This document shows, piece by piece, positions 1 through 11,476 of a DNA stretch of 64,000 bases. The notes under the pieces were generated by a model. That model did no database searches. It saw only the letters and a list, made by a program, of their open reading frames with translations, and was not told the DNA's origin. Positions within the stretch are counted from its first letter, which is position 1. Every line of letters begins with the position of its first letter. The DNA is from Atriophallophorus winterbourni (taxonomy: Eukaryota; Platyhelminthes; Trematoda; Plagiorchiida; Microphallidae): assembly GCA_013407085.1 (NCBI GenBank), contig JACCGJ010000269.1, positions 186,001-250,000 on the forward strand. The letters are read 5' to 3'. Both the position numbers and the translations under genes were made by a program.

Positions 1-279
1 TCTATTTACAATAATCAAAATGAAAAAGTCTGGAACATCAACAATAGAGATTCTTCGCGCATCTTTGATGGACTTTATCCATTGATCATCAGTGTTGCCG
101 GAAACATTCTAGACTTTTTTTGCAATAGCTGTGTTTTCGTAATATATCAGATCACGTACCGATTACCTGGAAATAACTTTAAATACCGTTACCTTTATAT
201 TTATTGAACGTTAAATTCCGCTGAAACAAATGACCTTGAACAAATTGTTCTTGCAAATGTACATCCTATAATCTGATTG

Positions 280-353
280 TACAAAGCTTTTGGAAATTAT
301 TGATCATGTTTACCATGCCTTGAATTTCCAAGAATAAAATTTATCTATTTATT
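280..353 (+). mobile_element. 3' tail of a second CR1-like family
   Basis: The stretch CATGCCTTGAATTTCCAAGA followed by a short A/T tail matches the tails at 7709 (plus strand) and 10975-11000 (minus strand). Only the tail is recognisable. Confidence 0.5.
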
Positions 354-356
354 TAC

Positions 357-690
357 TGGAATCGACTTCCTAAAGAAGTTGTTTGTTCTTCTTCGGTAGG
401 GGGTTTTAAGAATAGACTTGACTCTGTGTGGCCTTCAATATTTCTTGATTTTTATCCGTAAGGGAATAGTTGGTATGATCCTCATGTTGTCTTTGGAACG
501 CACTAATGTTTCTCCTCACCAATAGGTGAGGAGAGTTTTTCTGTTGCATTCCAGATTACTCTCATACCAGAAGATATTTGTAAAGATATTTTTTGAAGTG
601 GTAGACGCTCTTCTGTGGCATACCACCGAAAGAAATCTGGACGCTCGATTGGCTCGTTAGCCACATACAGTCCTGTGCAAACTGAACTGA
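357..690 (+). mobile_element. 3' end of a CR1-like non-LTR retrotransposon
   Basis: A short frame 357-461 reads like the RT C-terminal tail (WNRLPKEVV, GGFKNRLDSVW) and stops at 459. The 3' UTR then shares the CCACCGAAAGAAA...TCTGGACGCT tail and the final ACTGAACT-type repeats with the copies ending near 10.4 and 22.77 kb. It is 5' truncated, as is common for these elements. Confidence 0.7.
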
Positions 691-1590
691 TCTGAATATT
701 TTTCCGTTTAATAAAGGACGGTAAATTTACAATCGTAAGAAAGTTAATTTTTTCGCGCAATGTCATACAGTAATAAAGATTCATCGAGATTGCATCAAAT
801 TGAGCAAATGGAGAGGATCCGATAGATTCTGGAGCAGGGATTGAAAAAAGAAAATAAAAGATAAAAAATTATAAAAGAAATGGTGCGCATGAAGATTTAA
901 TTGTCACAGTAAAAATAAGTTTATGAAATGAAGAAAGTTCTTTTATAAATATATAAATTGACTTCTTCGGAATGTTGATGGATGTGATTGAAGAAAAGTA
1001 TCTAAAAAACCGAAGTTAAATTGAAAAAAAACATTAGAAAATGGAGGGGATGAGGAGAGATTGTGGTTTAAATTGTGTGAGGTTCGGGCCGATTGTAAGA
1101 TCCAGGAAAGTCGAGGAATTTTAGAATAAGGGAAACCAAAACTGTTTGCCAGTAGGGCTTTCGGTTCATATAGAAGAATCAGTCGTATGCGGAAGGAGAA
1201 AGGGCCAGTATCGGAGTTGGTTTGGGAGTCGGAGACACTGGAACACAATTAAAGATATTCTTTTCACCATCATGGTGAAAGGATATCAAAGAGAAATGGT
1301 AAATCGATTATAAACGATAAAAAAGATCACAAAAAACAGTATTTTTTGCATTTTTGTCGTTTTTTCTTTTTGTTTGTTTTTTAATAAATACGTTATGGTA
1401 AACCATATTTTCCTACATAAATGGGTTAAATATGAGCAGATAACGGTTGAGGATATGGTCATATGGTAAAAATGATTGTAATACGCACGGTTACGATGAA
1501 GATGTGTAGCAACGTGACGAGACATACCTAGACCCTGGGTAACCTGACACTACAGCAGCGTTATAAATAGATAATCATAAAAATTAATGT
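691..1590. other. No gene recognised
   Basis: This AT-rich stretch has short minus-strand open frames (for example 943-1248) with no recognisable domain. It lies between transposon remnants and is probably decayed repeat. Confidence 0.4.
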
Positions 1591-1596
1591 TTTAGA

Positions 1597-2580
1597 TGTC
1601 ACTAGTGTGGAAAAACTGGTCATATCCAATCCGTTTGCCGAGCTCCTAAAACGTATTGGACTGATTCGAAAAACGCTCAGGTTAGCAATGTTAATGATGA
1701 ATTTAAATCATTATCTTTGGGCGTGATATCTTGCGATTCTAGCCACATTCGTAAAATCATTTTTTGTGTTTCTAGTGGAGCATCATTAGATTTTATTCTA
1801 GATACGGGTAGCATTGAATCGCTAATTACCCAGAGAAATCTGAAACAGTTCGCTCCTAATGCAAAATCCAACCTATTAGCCTCAAAATTAAAGGCATTAC
1901 TGGACATTCTATTCCTGTCATTGGATCCTTTATGATCTCTATCCGCAATGTAAACAATACTGCTAACTGTATATTCATTGTTATCAGAACTGGTCCATCT
2001 GTTCTCGGTTTGGAAGCAATGCAAGCACTAAAAATCAATCTATTTTTTCTGACATCGCCTGAAGACACTTTAGAGTTGAAGAATATTATACGTAAATGTT
2101 CGCAAGCAACCGATGGATTACGAATTCCCCCAATTTCTCTTGACGTAGAAGGGGACCCTGTGTTTCTCGAAAGTCGCCTTATTCCATATGGGCTCCGAAA
2201 ACCTGTCGGAAAAGCCAAGGCTCTAATGCAGACAGCTGATGAAAATTTGAATTTTCTGTCAACCGACTCAAGCGCTACTCCTATTAACACGTCCACATCA
2301 GCCCGTATCATTGATTCAAACGGAAAATCTAGTTTTCATTACCAAGAAAGTGGCTTCAAAGTTAGCAAACTTCAAAATTCCTCAGATACCATTTCAAATA
2401 AATCACCGAACTCATCTTATCAAGCGAATTCAGCACTGCCTTCCAGCTCATCCGAACGATCGCCAGATAATGTACTTTTCAAAACCGCCAGAGGAAAAGC
2501 ATTACTGGCTCTTCCGACTACTGCCATTGAAAAAAGCGATAAAATTGTTGGCAACTGTGGATGATGTTTCGGGTGTGCTG
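1597..2580 (+). mobile_element. Ty3/gypsy retrotransposon remnant: gag knuckle, protease, start of RT
   Basis: A nucleocapsid zinc knuckle of the form C-X2-C-X4-H-X4-C starts at 1597, with a TAG inside it. A protease with ILDTGS lies near 1800. A frame change near 1890 is followed by VLGLEAM and then the N-terminal part of an RT domain (VEGDPVFL, IPYGLRKPV) near 2140-2220. The catalytic RT core, RNase H and integrase are missing. The copy is dead because of the stop, the frameshift and the truncation. Confidence 0.75.
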
Positions 2581-2887
2581 AAACCCCCGTGAAGATCAGA
2601 ACGTTTGTTGAACAAGCTTTACCGGGATAATAAAAACACAGGATAATTCGCAAACTGCGGTGATTGTGGTGATTGTTCGACTGACGATCAATAATATTCA
2701 ATCATTCATCATCATTCATTCAACAATAATCAATAATACTGTTATTCAAGTTCTCATCGTAAAACCTACATTATTCAATACATACTGTGATTTGAGTGAG
2801 CGTAGTTTGTTCTCACTTACATTATTGGGTTGGTTATTCAATTCAATACAATTCAATTCATCACACTTGGGCACTCCTGTCGCGTAA
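2581..2887. repeat. AT/CAAT-rich stretch, possible gypsy LTR remnant
   Basis: The sequence has many ATTCAAT and AATAAT words and ends with a TCACACTTGGGCACTCCTGT segment. It follows the gypsy remnant directly, which makes an LTR or 3' UTR plausible, but no second copy is in the window to confirm it. Confidence 0.3.
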
Positions 2888-2947
2888 ATAATTTTCTAGC
2901 CAAGCAAGAAGTTTCCCTGTTATCCCGTGAAATTCAAGTTTTTGGAT

Positions 2948-5900
2948 TCAAATACTATTATTGACGCGGTCGAAAGCCTTTGACATGTCTAAAAAGCATG
3001 CGTGGATGGAGTAACCATTGTCCACACATTCAGTCCAGTCGTTTAAGGTGAGCAAGAGATTAGATAGACATATGTGATATTTCCTGAAACAGTGCTGTTC
3101 AGTCACAAGCAGTCTATTAGTTTGGAGGTGATGGGTGATATTTTCCGCTACTAAACTCTCTAACACTTTAGAAATTACTGGCAACAACGTAACTGGTCTA
3201 TAGATCGCAGCGTCTGATCGATTCCCACCATTAGTGTGATGATGCCAGATTTCAATTCCGCGGGAACGGTACTATTTTTGAGCGAAATTTGCGATAACGT
3301 GCTGAGTGGACCACACAATAAGGATGCACATCATTCGAGGATAAAAGGAGTGATTCCACCTGCTCCTGGTGACTTTGTGGTATTTAAACGAAAAAGTCTG
3401 AGCATGACACACTCATTGTTTATTGAGATTTCATTTAGCATTTCATCGGAAAAGCCGATCGAATGCGGCGTAAGGTGCACTGATTCCTTGGGACAAAAAA
3501 CTTTGCAGTAGTAATCTGAAAGAACTCCGGTAGCCTCGAACGCAGTCGTAGTTAGATCATAAGGTGTGCGTAGTGCTGAGATTCCTGGCTTAATTCTTAA
3601 TGTAGTGGTAAAAATCTGCTACAGGACTCTGGGGTTCCGCTCCATTATGTTCAGTAGTCTAGCCTGATGAGACTGCTTGTCCTCGGTGATAAGAGAAGTG
3701 AACTTGTTCCTCAACAGACGATATGTTTCTCAATTATCTGGCTTCGGATTCTGGACATAGTTTCTACATGCATCGTTGCGTATCTTAATCCACTTCCTCG
3801 TGCGGCTTCTCAATGTGAAGACTATTCGTATTTCGTTGTCTTTGGCACAAATCTGCAATGAAGGTTTATTTCAACACCCAGCTTTTCTTTGAAGTTTACC
3901 CAAGAACAATGCACGTCCGTGGTGTCTGGTTTCCAGTCAGAAATCGTTCGAAGAGCATTGAAAAGACATCCATTATCCAGTTGTATCTTTGTTTTGTTGG
4001 TGTCATTCATTCTCTCGGCTCGACAAACATAATCGAATAAGAGAACCAGGTGGTCGCTAGAACCAAATGAAGTTTCGTATCCGAGATTTTCGACGGCGTG
4101 GTCCTCACTCTTTATTATAAGATCCAGGACGGATAGCTCGTTACCTTCTCTATATCTGGTGTTACCAAATACGTGGTTAAAAAAGGAATATCGATGATCA
4201 GTTCTTAAAACACATCGTCGAGAGAATTCGTCGAAAGGGCGTTTTTCTTCATCGAGTTTGGAAGGTTTAATTATCTCATATCCAGGAGTGGAGTTTGTAA
4301 TCTGGCAGCCGAAAGTCGAATTCTCTGGAGTAGCTCAACATTCTTCGCGTCACTCGCGCTTGGAGCACGTCAAGTCGCGCGAACAAAGCAGTCAACTCCA
4401 GTTGTCAGCTTAATTTAGCACCACAAAGTATCCTGTACACGTAGGTCAATATCGTCAGTTTATCTGCATGATAACTGTTGGTTGTAGTAAATTGCTGATC
4501 CACCGCCGCGTCCCGTACGGTCTTGACGGAGAAGAGACATTTTTTTCAATGCTAATTCATTGTCTGATAAATTAGGTTCCAACAATGTTTCGGTTATTGC
4601 AACTAAGTCCGGTGAGTGCTATATACATACAGTATGAAGCTCCTGTATTTTGTTTCTCAGACAGTGCGCGTTCGTATAGAGACACTTTATGGTTTTATGG
4701 GTTAGCAATGATGGACCGTGTGAGAGACTAGCTTGAGTTCTAAGTTGTGATTTGTGTGTCAAAGATTGAGGGTTAGTATGTATAAATTCAATCCGGTTCA
4801 CACTATACAGCCGAGGCGTTGAAGTCGTTTCTACTTTTCCGAATCGGCGTGAGTCGGACACAGATCGTTTTTTGAAGAGCTAATTGAAATGACTTGACTT
4901 GGTCTTGTGAGTGGTATATTGTTTGCAGGATGTAGTTCATTTGCTTTCGGAGCACTCATCCTGTTATCCTTGTTATCAGTGGTTTTGAGGCATCTAGGAA
5001 TAATTTTAATCTCTCGGGGCAATTTGTATCAAAATCGCTTTAAATTTTTAAGAACGGCATCAGCCATACTGTCGGTCAGCGGTGTCCGTTTTAGAGGGCG
5101 CGGAGCTTTGCCTTCCTATTTCGGTGATGTCAGGATCCTAAAGGTATTGATAACAGTCGTCTTATTCGTTTGGATAGCGTCACTTATAAATTTCCATTGT
5201 TGTATATCGTGGTTCAAGTTACACTTTGTATCTGGACTATCAGCAGCTTCAGGTACGTTCAGGATTATAATATTATGACTGTCGAGGTCGTTTACTTTCC
5301 CTGTGTTCCTATTTACTGCTGATTTTGCTCGTTTTGATCAGAGAATATCAACAAAGATACGTGGTGTGTTTTCTTCACCATTTCGTAACAAGTATGCAGA
5401 TGAAAGTATATATTATAGTTCTTTTTTACTTTGCAACACTACCATGAGCAATCTCGGTTTATCTTGTTGCGGCGCTTTGGGAGCACTAGGCGAGCGAGTC
5501 AGTGAAACCGGATTGGTTGTTTTTAAACTCATCCTAGTGCACAGTTTCGACCATTTGGTTAAATAATGCTGCTGTCTATTCGAGAATAGTGTCTCAGTTG
5601 CCTCTATCACATTCGTACAGATAATGCTGAGCGAAACCAGTTTTGAAATGGTTTCGTAAACACAACACTTGAGAAAGATGGCGTCAGTTTCGACTCCGTT
5701 GTATCAATCTCTTTGGCATCTTGTAGCAATATTTTGCAATATTTAGGGGCACTGGTAGTGTTCAAAAATGAATTTGAGTGTTTCGGATCCTTTGTTGTCG
5801 GTTTCATCAATAGCTCTATTGAATTTCTCATTTTGGCAAACTAGTTTTTCAGGTGTACCAGTCTACTCTTCATTTGATTAGGGTCTCTAGTGTTGTGGCG

Positions 5901-6240
5901 GACGTCTTTATTCGAACGTCTACAGTTCGTACAAACAAAACAAACGGATGGGTGTTTCTCATCGGTAACAAGCCTCACGCAATCGTCAGTTAAATTCTCG
6001 TCACATGACGCGTGTTGATGAAACCCGCAAAAAGTACATTTAACCGAAAGATTATCAACGCTTACCAGAGCTAAACACGTGATGCAGAGGTTACGACCAT
6101 TCCGTGTCGCCGTCGCGGGGATACTTCTCACAGTCACAGCTAAATCGATTTTTTTCTTGGTCTGGGCAGTGGTTCTAGTGACACGTTCGCACATGAGCAA
6201 GCAAGACATCTCCTCACGAGAGCATGACAAAACTTTGGTT
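2948..6240 (-). mobile_element. CR1-like non-LTR element with PHD-type ORF1, endonuclease and partial RT
   Basis: Reading leftwards, ORF1 (6230-5841) has a Cys-rich finger, C-X2-C-X12-C-X2-C-X4-H-X2-C with a further C-X2-C pair, as in the PHD-like fingers of some CR1 ORF1 proteins. Endonuclease starts are seen at 4700 (LYTNAHCLRNKIQEL) and the SSDH motif lies near 4070. RT is seen at 3187-2948 (CFLDMSKAFDRVN). The frame is broken several times. RT stops just after its first catalytic motif, so the 3' half is missing. That is unusual for target-primed insertion and points to a later deletion. Confidence 0.7.
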
Positions 6241-6284
6241 TAATTATTCATTAATTCCTCTTACGCGAAAGTAAAACTGCACTA

Positions 6285-7728
6285 TGTAAAATGAAGGTCC
6301 TGCCAATTCTTGATTATTGTAATATCATATATTCCCACATGGGGGGCGTGATTCTTTTCTCTGAGAGAGACTTCAACATACTTTCACCAAAATAACTTTG
6401 GGCTATTCTAACACTTTGCCTCATCATGAAAGGTGTGATTTGCAGAATTCGTCCGAATCTGCTTCTTTTCTTCCGAATCATTACTCAACAGCGAGTTAAG
6501 CTTCAGTCTGGCATGCGCTTTCGTGATTATTTTCAATATGATCTGCGCAATCTAACAAGGCTATTGAATATCCCTTTGTCTCGCGCTAAAGTTAGACGTA
6601 ACTTCTTCTTAATTAGATATGCACAACTTTGAAATTCTCTTCCTCTGCATTTTCGTATGTGCACATCTACAGGGAAATTTAAAACGCTTGTAGGAAATCT
6701 TACTGTTCACTCACTATCCCAAATCCTTAAGATAAACTCTTTTCTGGACATTTTATACTCTCATGGAATCCCAGGTTTCTAAATCCACATTTTTCTGCAT
6801 ATATTAGTATATCATGAGGTCAGATAATATTCTCTGGATAACTGGCCATTCAAATATCAGGTTACCGGACCCTAGTAATGCTTTTACACTAATTAATCTC
6901 AACATTGCATTCAATAACATTTCTATAAGCCATTATGTATATAACTGTCTTTCATTTATAATGAGGCCTAGAAATGTCTCATTTTATATCTTAACGTGTA
7001 AAATAATAAAAATCTACCAAAAAATGAAAAAACTTAAAAAAACATTATTTTTTTAATGTACATTCTTATTTCTTAAATGATGTACTATTTTACTTTGAAG
7101 ACCTCTCACCGTGCTGGTGGAGAGAAAATCTTTCATTATATTTCAGTGTCTTCGAATAACGAACCATCACTGTAATTGGCTCGAAATCTATCCGCCCGAG
7201 ATTTGTTCCGTATGCGATTCACTCTCCTGCAGATAACGAAAATCCGGCTGGTGAACAAATTTTGGTTCGATTCGTCGATAATTCTTCAAGAGTATTGGAG
7301 CACAGCACCCTACTGCTACACCCTCTGTCATCTCCCACAATTTCTTAGATTTTCTTATTCCGATGGATTTATGTTCTCTTTTCAATCTTCACAACCAACC
7401 ATTCTGTAAAAACATGAATTTATGCATATCTAATTTATTTATCAATTTTGTATGACAACTTCATTACAATTCGCACCACCTTTTCCATAATTACCTTCCA
7501 TTTCTGTTCTCCATTTGTTTCTTGCATGCTTGCCATTCGTGAATCTTGACATAATTTGAATGAAATTTTATTTCTATTAGACATTGAAATTTTTTCAACC
7601 TACTGTATATTCATTTCTCTTATTGAACGGAAAAAATGGTCAAAAATCCCGCTCACTTCGGTCACTTGCTGTTTTATTTTATTTTGCTGTTCAAATTTTG
7701 ATAAACTGATCATGCCTTGGATGTCCAA

Positions 7729-7776
<48 letters not shown>

Positions 7777-7796
7777 ATATATATATATATATATAT
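6285..7796 (+). mobile_element. CR1-like element, RT C-terminus and 3' UTR with (AT)n tail
   Basis: Frames from 6290 to 6782 resemble the C-terminal third of the nested element at 11477: LPILDYCNIIYS near the start and ILYSHGIPGF at the stop, against LPLLDYCNIISS and NLYSYGIKGF. One internal stop near 6393 breaks it. The family tail GCCTTGGATGTCCAAGAATA lies at 7713 and runs into a long (AT)n. Other repeat sequence may be inserted in the 3' UTR near 7080-7420. Confidence 0.65.
7731..7796. repeat. (AT)n microsatellite
   Basis: This is about 66 nt of nearly pure AT dinucleotide at the 3' end of the CR1-like tail. The open frames through it on both strands (Tyr-Ile repeats) are artefacts. Confidence 0.9.
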
Positions 7797-8159
7797 TACA
7801 TGTTCGTGGGTTGTATAGGGCTTGCCGACTGATCGATAATGGGTGTTTTGTTCGTCGAGGGATTTGACTGTGTTTGTTGGAGAGATTCTGGCATCCTACA
7901 GTTAATCCGCGATAATTTGTGAACCACAGAAGATAGAACACGGAATAAGAAATCGAAACTTGTAGCTCAAAGTGGTCTTTGCAATGATTGCAAATTCTGT
8001 AGGATAGCCGGTGCTGGGAAAAACTTTGTGCGCGTGAACAAAATGTTCTTTTCCTGTCAAACTGGTAACTTTGCTGTAAGCTGACTTGCACGATCAAAAA
8101 GTATGAAATCCGATAGATATCTTCGAGTGATACTCGGCAAAAGCAATTATGTAATGAGC
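7797..8159. other. No gene recognised
   Basis: This is unique-looking sequence between two retrotransposon copies. No domain, RNA or clear repeat is seen. Confidence 0.4.
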
Positions 8160-10410
8160 CTAATGTAAGCTATGAGGCGGTACTGCATTTGCACATAACT
8201 ATTGCTCGACCTAGACGCAATTTCAAGCTTGTGGATTGGGGTCTCCACCTAAAGACTTCAAAATCTTCCTTTCAGTTCTCTAACGATTTTAATGTAAGCA
8301 AATAATCGGATAGTATTTTTAGTATCTAAAAGAATTGCAAGACAAGCACGCTCTGCTAAAAGTCTTTGGTCCACCTGTAAACGAGATTCATTCTGGCGGA
8401 AATATTAGCTATCTTACACTTCTGGTTTTGGGTCCGCTACAAAATCGTTTGGAACGCTCGTGTTAAAATACAGCGTTTGCTCAAACAGGAGTTTGTGTTA
8501 TACTTTGCTAGGGACGCTGAATATATTTAGAAAATGTTCTATGGCTACGCTCAATAAAAACCAAAACCAAGGAAATCATTCGAGATTTGAAACTGGAGTA
8601 CGAAAAAGTAGCTGATACCGACATGTTTAAAACGACTACCTTAGACGTGATAATTCCTCAAATGTTCCGTCTATGTAGTTTAATCTGCTACCTGGTGTTT
8701 CTGCACTAGATGTGTTTTCTTTCAATGAAGTCAAGGTGTATTAAGCACTTATACAGATTCTCATCAACAAATCTGAGTGACCAGATGGCATCCACTCAAT
8801 TATGCTGGAGAATCTCGCCCCAGTGCTTCCAGAAATTTATGCAAATTTTAACACATGCTTCAACTCAGAAGTAGATCCTAGTGAGTGCAAAGAAGCCATA
8901 ATAGTACCAATACACAAAAGTGGTTGCAGGTCACCTCTTGGTAACCATAGACCTGTCAGCATGAATAGCGTTCACTCGAGAGTATTGGAAAATTTACTTC
9001 GTGACAAAATCTGTCAGAATCTTTGTCAGCATTCTCTACTGAGTGTAACTCAACATGGATTTCTTGAGTGTAGATCCTGTCTGACTAACCTCCTTAGTTT
9101 TCTCGATACTGCAACCGAAATGCAGAACGAAGGAAAACCAGTCGGAACCCTCTACTTAGACTTCAGCATGGCTTTCGATTCCGTAAATCACCACATTCTA
9201 GAGATTTAACTAGCAGCGAAGGCATACGGGGTTGTTTACATGTTTAAATAATGCCAATCTTTACAGATAGGACATTCCAAGTTTGGTTAGGATCTACGCT
9301 TTGGAACCAAACTACATGATCAGTGGGGTACCCCAAGGGTCGGTACTCTGTACTCCTATATTCCTTTTTTTAATTAATGACTTGTCGTCTGCAATGAAGA
9401 GCCCATGCTTTATTTCCGCGAAGGATGTGAAGTACATCGGATCAACGAGTAAAGATACCTTTAGGAAAGACCTTGAACGGGTCCCAACCTTCAAATGGGG
9501 TGACCAATGTGCGGCTGCAGCTCAACCGGCTCTCAAAGTGCTTTTTCTGCTCAGATCCATGCTATCCATTAGAGGACCCTATGTATTCCTGCCCCTTTTA
9601 CAAGGTATTAGTTCGGCCGCGTTTAGAATATTGTGTCCAGGTGTGATGCCCTCACTACAAGAAGGACACAAATGCGTAGAGCGTCTCACAACTCGCATTA
9701 TTTAGTGTCAACGAGGGAAAACTTACGCTGCAGGCCTAAAGTCCTTAGATCATTTCTCACTTATGCGCCGTCGTTTGAGAGACGACTTAATTGAAACCTT
9801 TAAGATCTTGTACGGGTTAGGCGGCGTTATCATGAACGAGGTTTTTGCCTTAAGTCCCGAGCGTAGCACCCACGGGAATTCACTCAAACTTGCCGAGGAG
9901 CGATGTAGACTAGACTCACTAAAGCATTTTCAGCCTCAGGGTGGTAAATTTCTGGAACCGTCTTCTAGAAGATCTTATGTCCTACAGTTCTGTCGTCAGT
10001 TTCAAGAATGTGTGGACTACATCTGTGGTAAGCTTTTTCCTGAATACTTCCTTTAATTTCTATGCAAGATTGGGCAGTTCACCATTTTCAGCCTTATCTG
10101 GTAAATAATGTGAATGCTAGATTTTGTTTTTAAATACACAACTCATCTTTAGCTGACCTCTCACAGTACTTGTGAATAGAAGTATATTTTTATTTTTCCA
10201 GCATCATTCATAACGTAATGCTACCTAAATACAACCCGGATAACCTTTTGGCTTCGGGATCGTCAAGGATATCCAACGCGCAATAAATAAAAAACGGTTT
10301 GGAAGTGGTGGCTGCTTCTCTACAGTTTTCCACCGAAAGAAATTCTGGACGCTTTGGTGACTTGTTAGCCACTTACTGTACTGTGCGCCTTAACTGAACT
10401 GGACTGAACT
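8160..10410 (+). mobile_element. CR1-like element copy X: linker, RT, 3' UTR
   Basis: RT is readable at 8787-9209 (GNHRPVSM, YLDFSMAFDSVNH) and 9283-9490 (SGVPQGSVL, then AKDVKYIGS where F/YADD is expected). The C-terminus is at 9492-10056. Relative to copy Y about 150 nt are missing near 9482. Stops at 8661-8780 and 9208 kill it. The 3' UTR ends in the CCACCGAAAGAAATTCTGGA tail and ACTGAACT-like repeats near 10405. Identity of the family is by RT motifs. Confidence 0.72.
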
Positions 10411-10493
10411 AAACTGTTGCTGAATCAGTGATACTCAGTGGAGTGCCTCAACACTCAGTGATTGCTCCACTATTTTTAATTTTGTAAACGACC
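10411..10493 (+). mobile_element. Old RT fragment V, left part
   Basis: The frame reads LSGVPQ, then IAPLFLILVND, the RT motif just before F/YADD. It stops exactly where the LTR element starts, and it continues at 16877 with CFLFADNVEI. Confidence 0.7.
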
Positions 10494-10948
10494 TGTAACG
10501 TCCGTGATGTGAGTAACACGTATTTCACCCGTTTCTTAGTTCGACAGATCCAAAACAACAATTCGAATGTTATACGGTACTGTAATTAGCAGCAATTACA
10601 ACAACAATAATTCTACAAACCTCAACTGTATAGAAACGTAAAGCGAACGGTAGAGACAAAATACTCCAGAATCAATTATATCGAATGCAAACAAGTTCGA
10701 TGACGACCTGAGATATAAAAAGAATGAGAGGAGATACCAAAATTGCCGTTCAAAATGTCTATCAAAGACAAGACACCCAAAAGTGGTGTCAAAATACAAG
10801 CCAATTACAAGGGCCCAAAATGGCAACCAATATCAACAACAATGACCGGCAACGGCATAAACAATGAATTGAAATAAAAGATTCACGAAATATGTGATCA
10901 GAAAATTTCAAATAAGATAATTACAACAAGCGAAGTTCGAATTCAAAA
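10494..10948 (-). repeat. LTR copy 1, first part
   Basis: It aligns with 16379-16745 over shared blocks such as TTTCACCCGTTTCTTAGTTC and CAAAATGGCAACCAA. It is interrupted at 10949 by the nested CR1-like element. Confidence 0.8.
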
Positions 10949-10976
10949 TTTTAATAATAATAATAATAATAATAAT
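10949..10976 (-). repeat. (ATT)n 3' tail of the nested element
   Basis: This trinucleotide run abuts the target-site duplication, as expected for the 3' end of a CR1-type insertion. Confidence 0.8.
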
Positions 10977-11476
10977 GTATATTCTTGGATACACCAAGTC
11001 ATGCCATGCATGATGATTTGTTTTCATGAATAAGTACATCAAATAAAACGGTAATTATACAAATGTTAAGGTCAAACATAAATGAAAAATTTTTTGTTAA
11101 CAACCGTAAAAAAAATAGTTTGATAACATTTGTACAGACGGTAGCTCGTTTAAAACATAAAGTTGATAGAATATCGGAAAAAGTAAATGATGAAGGTTCA
11201 TGTTTTTAACGAATACGACAGTAATTGTTTAAAATGGGTTAATTACAGTTTGGGTAGGTCTGGACCGCAATGTTCATTCATGTATGATGTTCCAAATGCA
11301 ACTTTAAACGCAGATTATTGTATAAGGATTCTACTTCATCGGGTCACGAAGATATGAGTTGCATCGCCCTTTCAAGAATTGCGAGAGTGTATTTTGTTGA
11401 ATTTCAACAATTCTGAAAAGTAAATTCTCAAGAAAAAAGTTATATGTCACTTTAAAATTTTTATTGCTAAAAAATA

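Noticed and set aside
7556..8097. Open frames with Tyr-Ile repeats on both strands
   Set aside because: They are translations of an (AT)n microsatellite.
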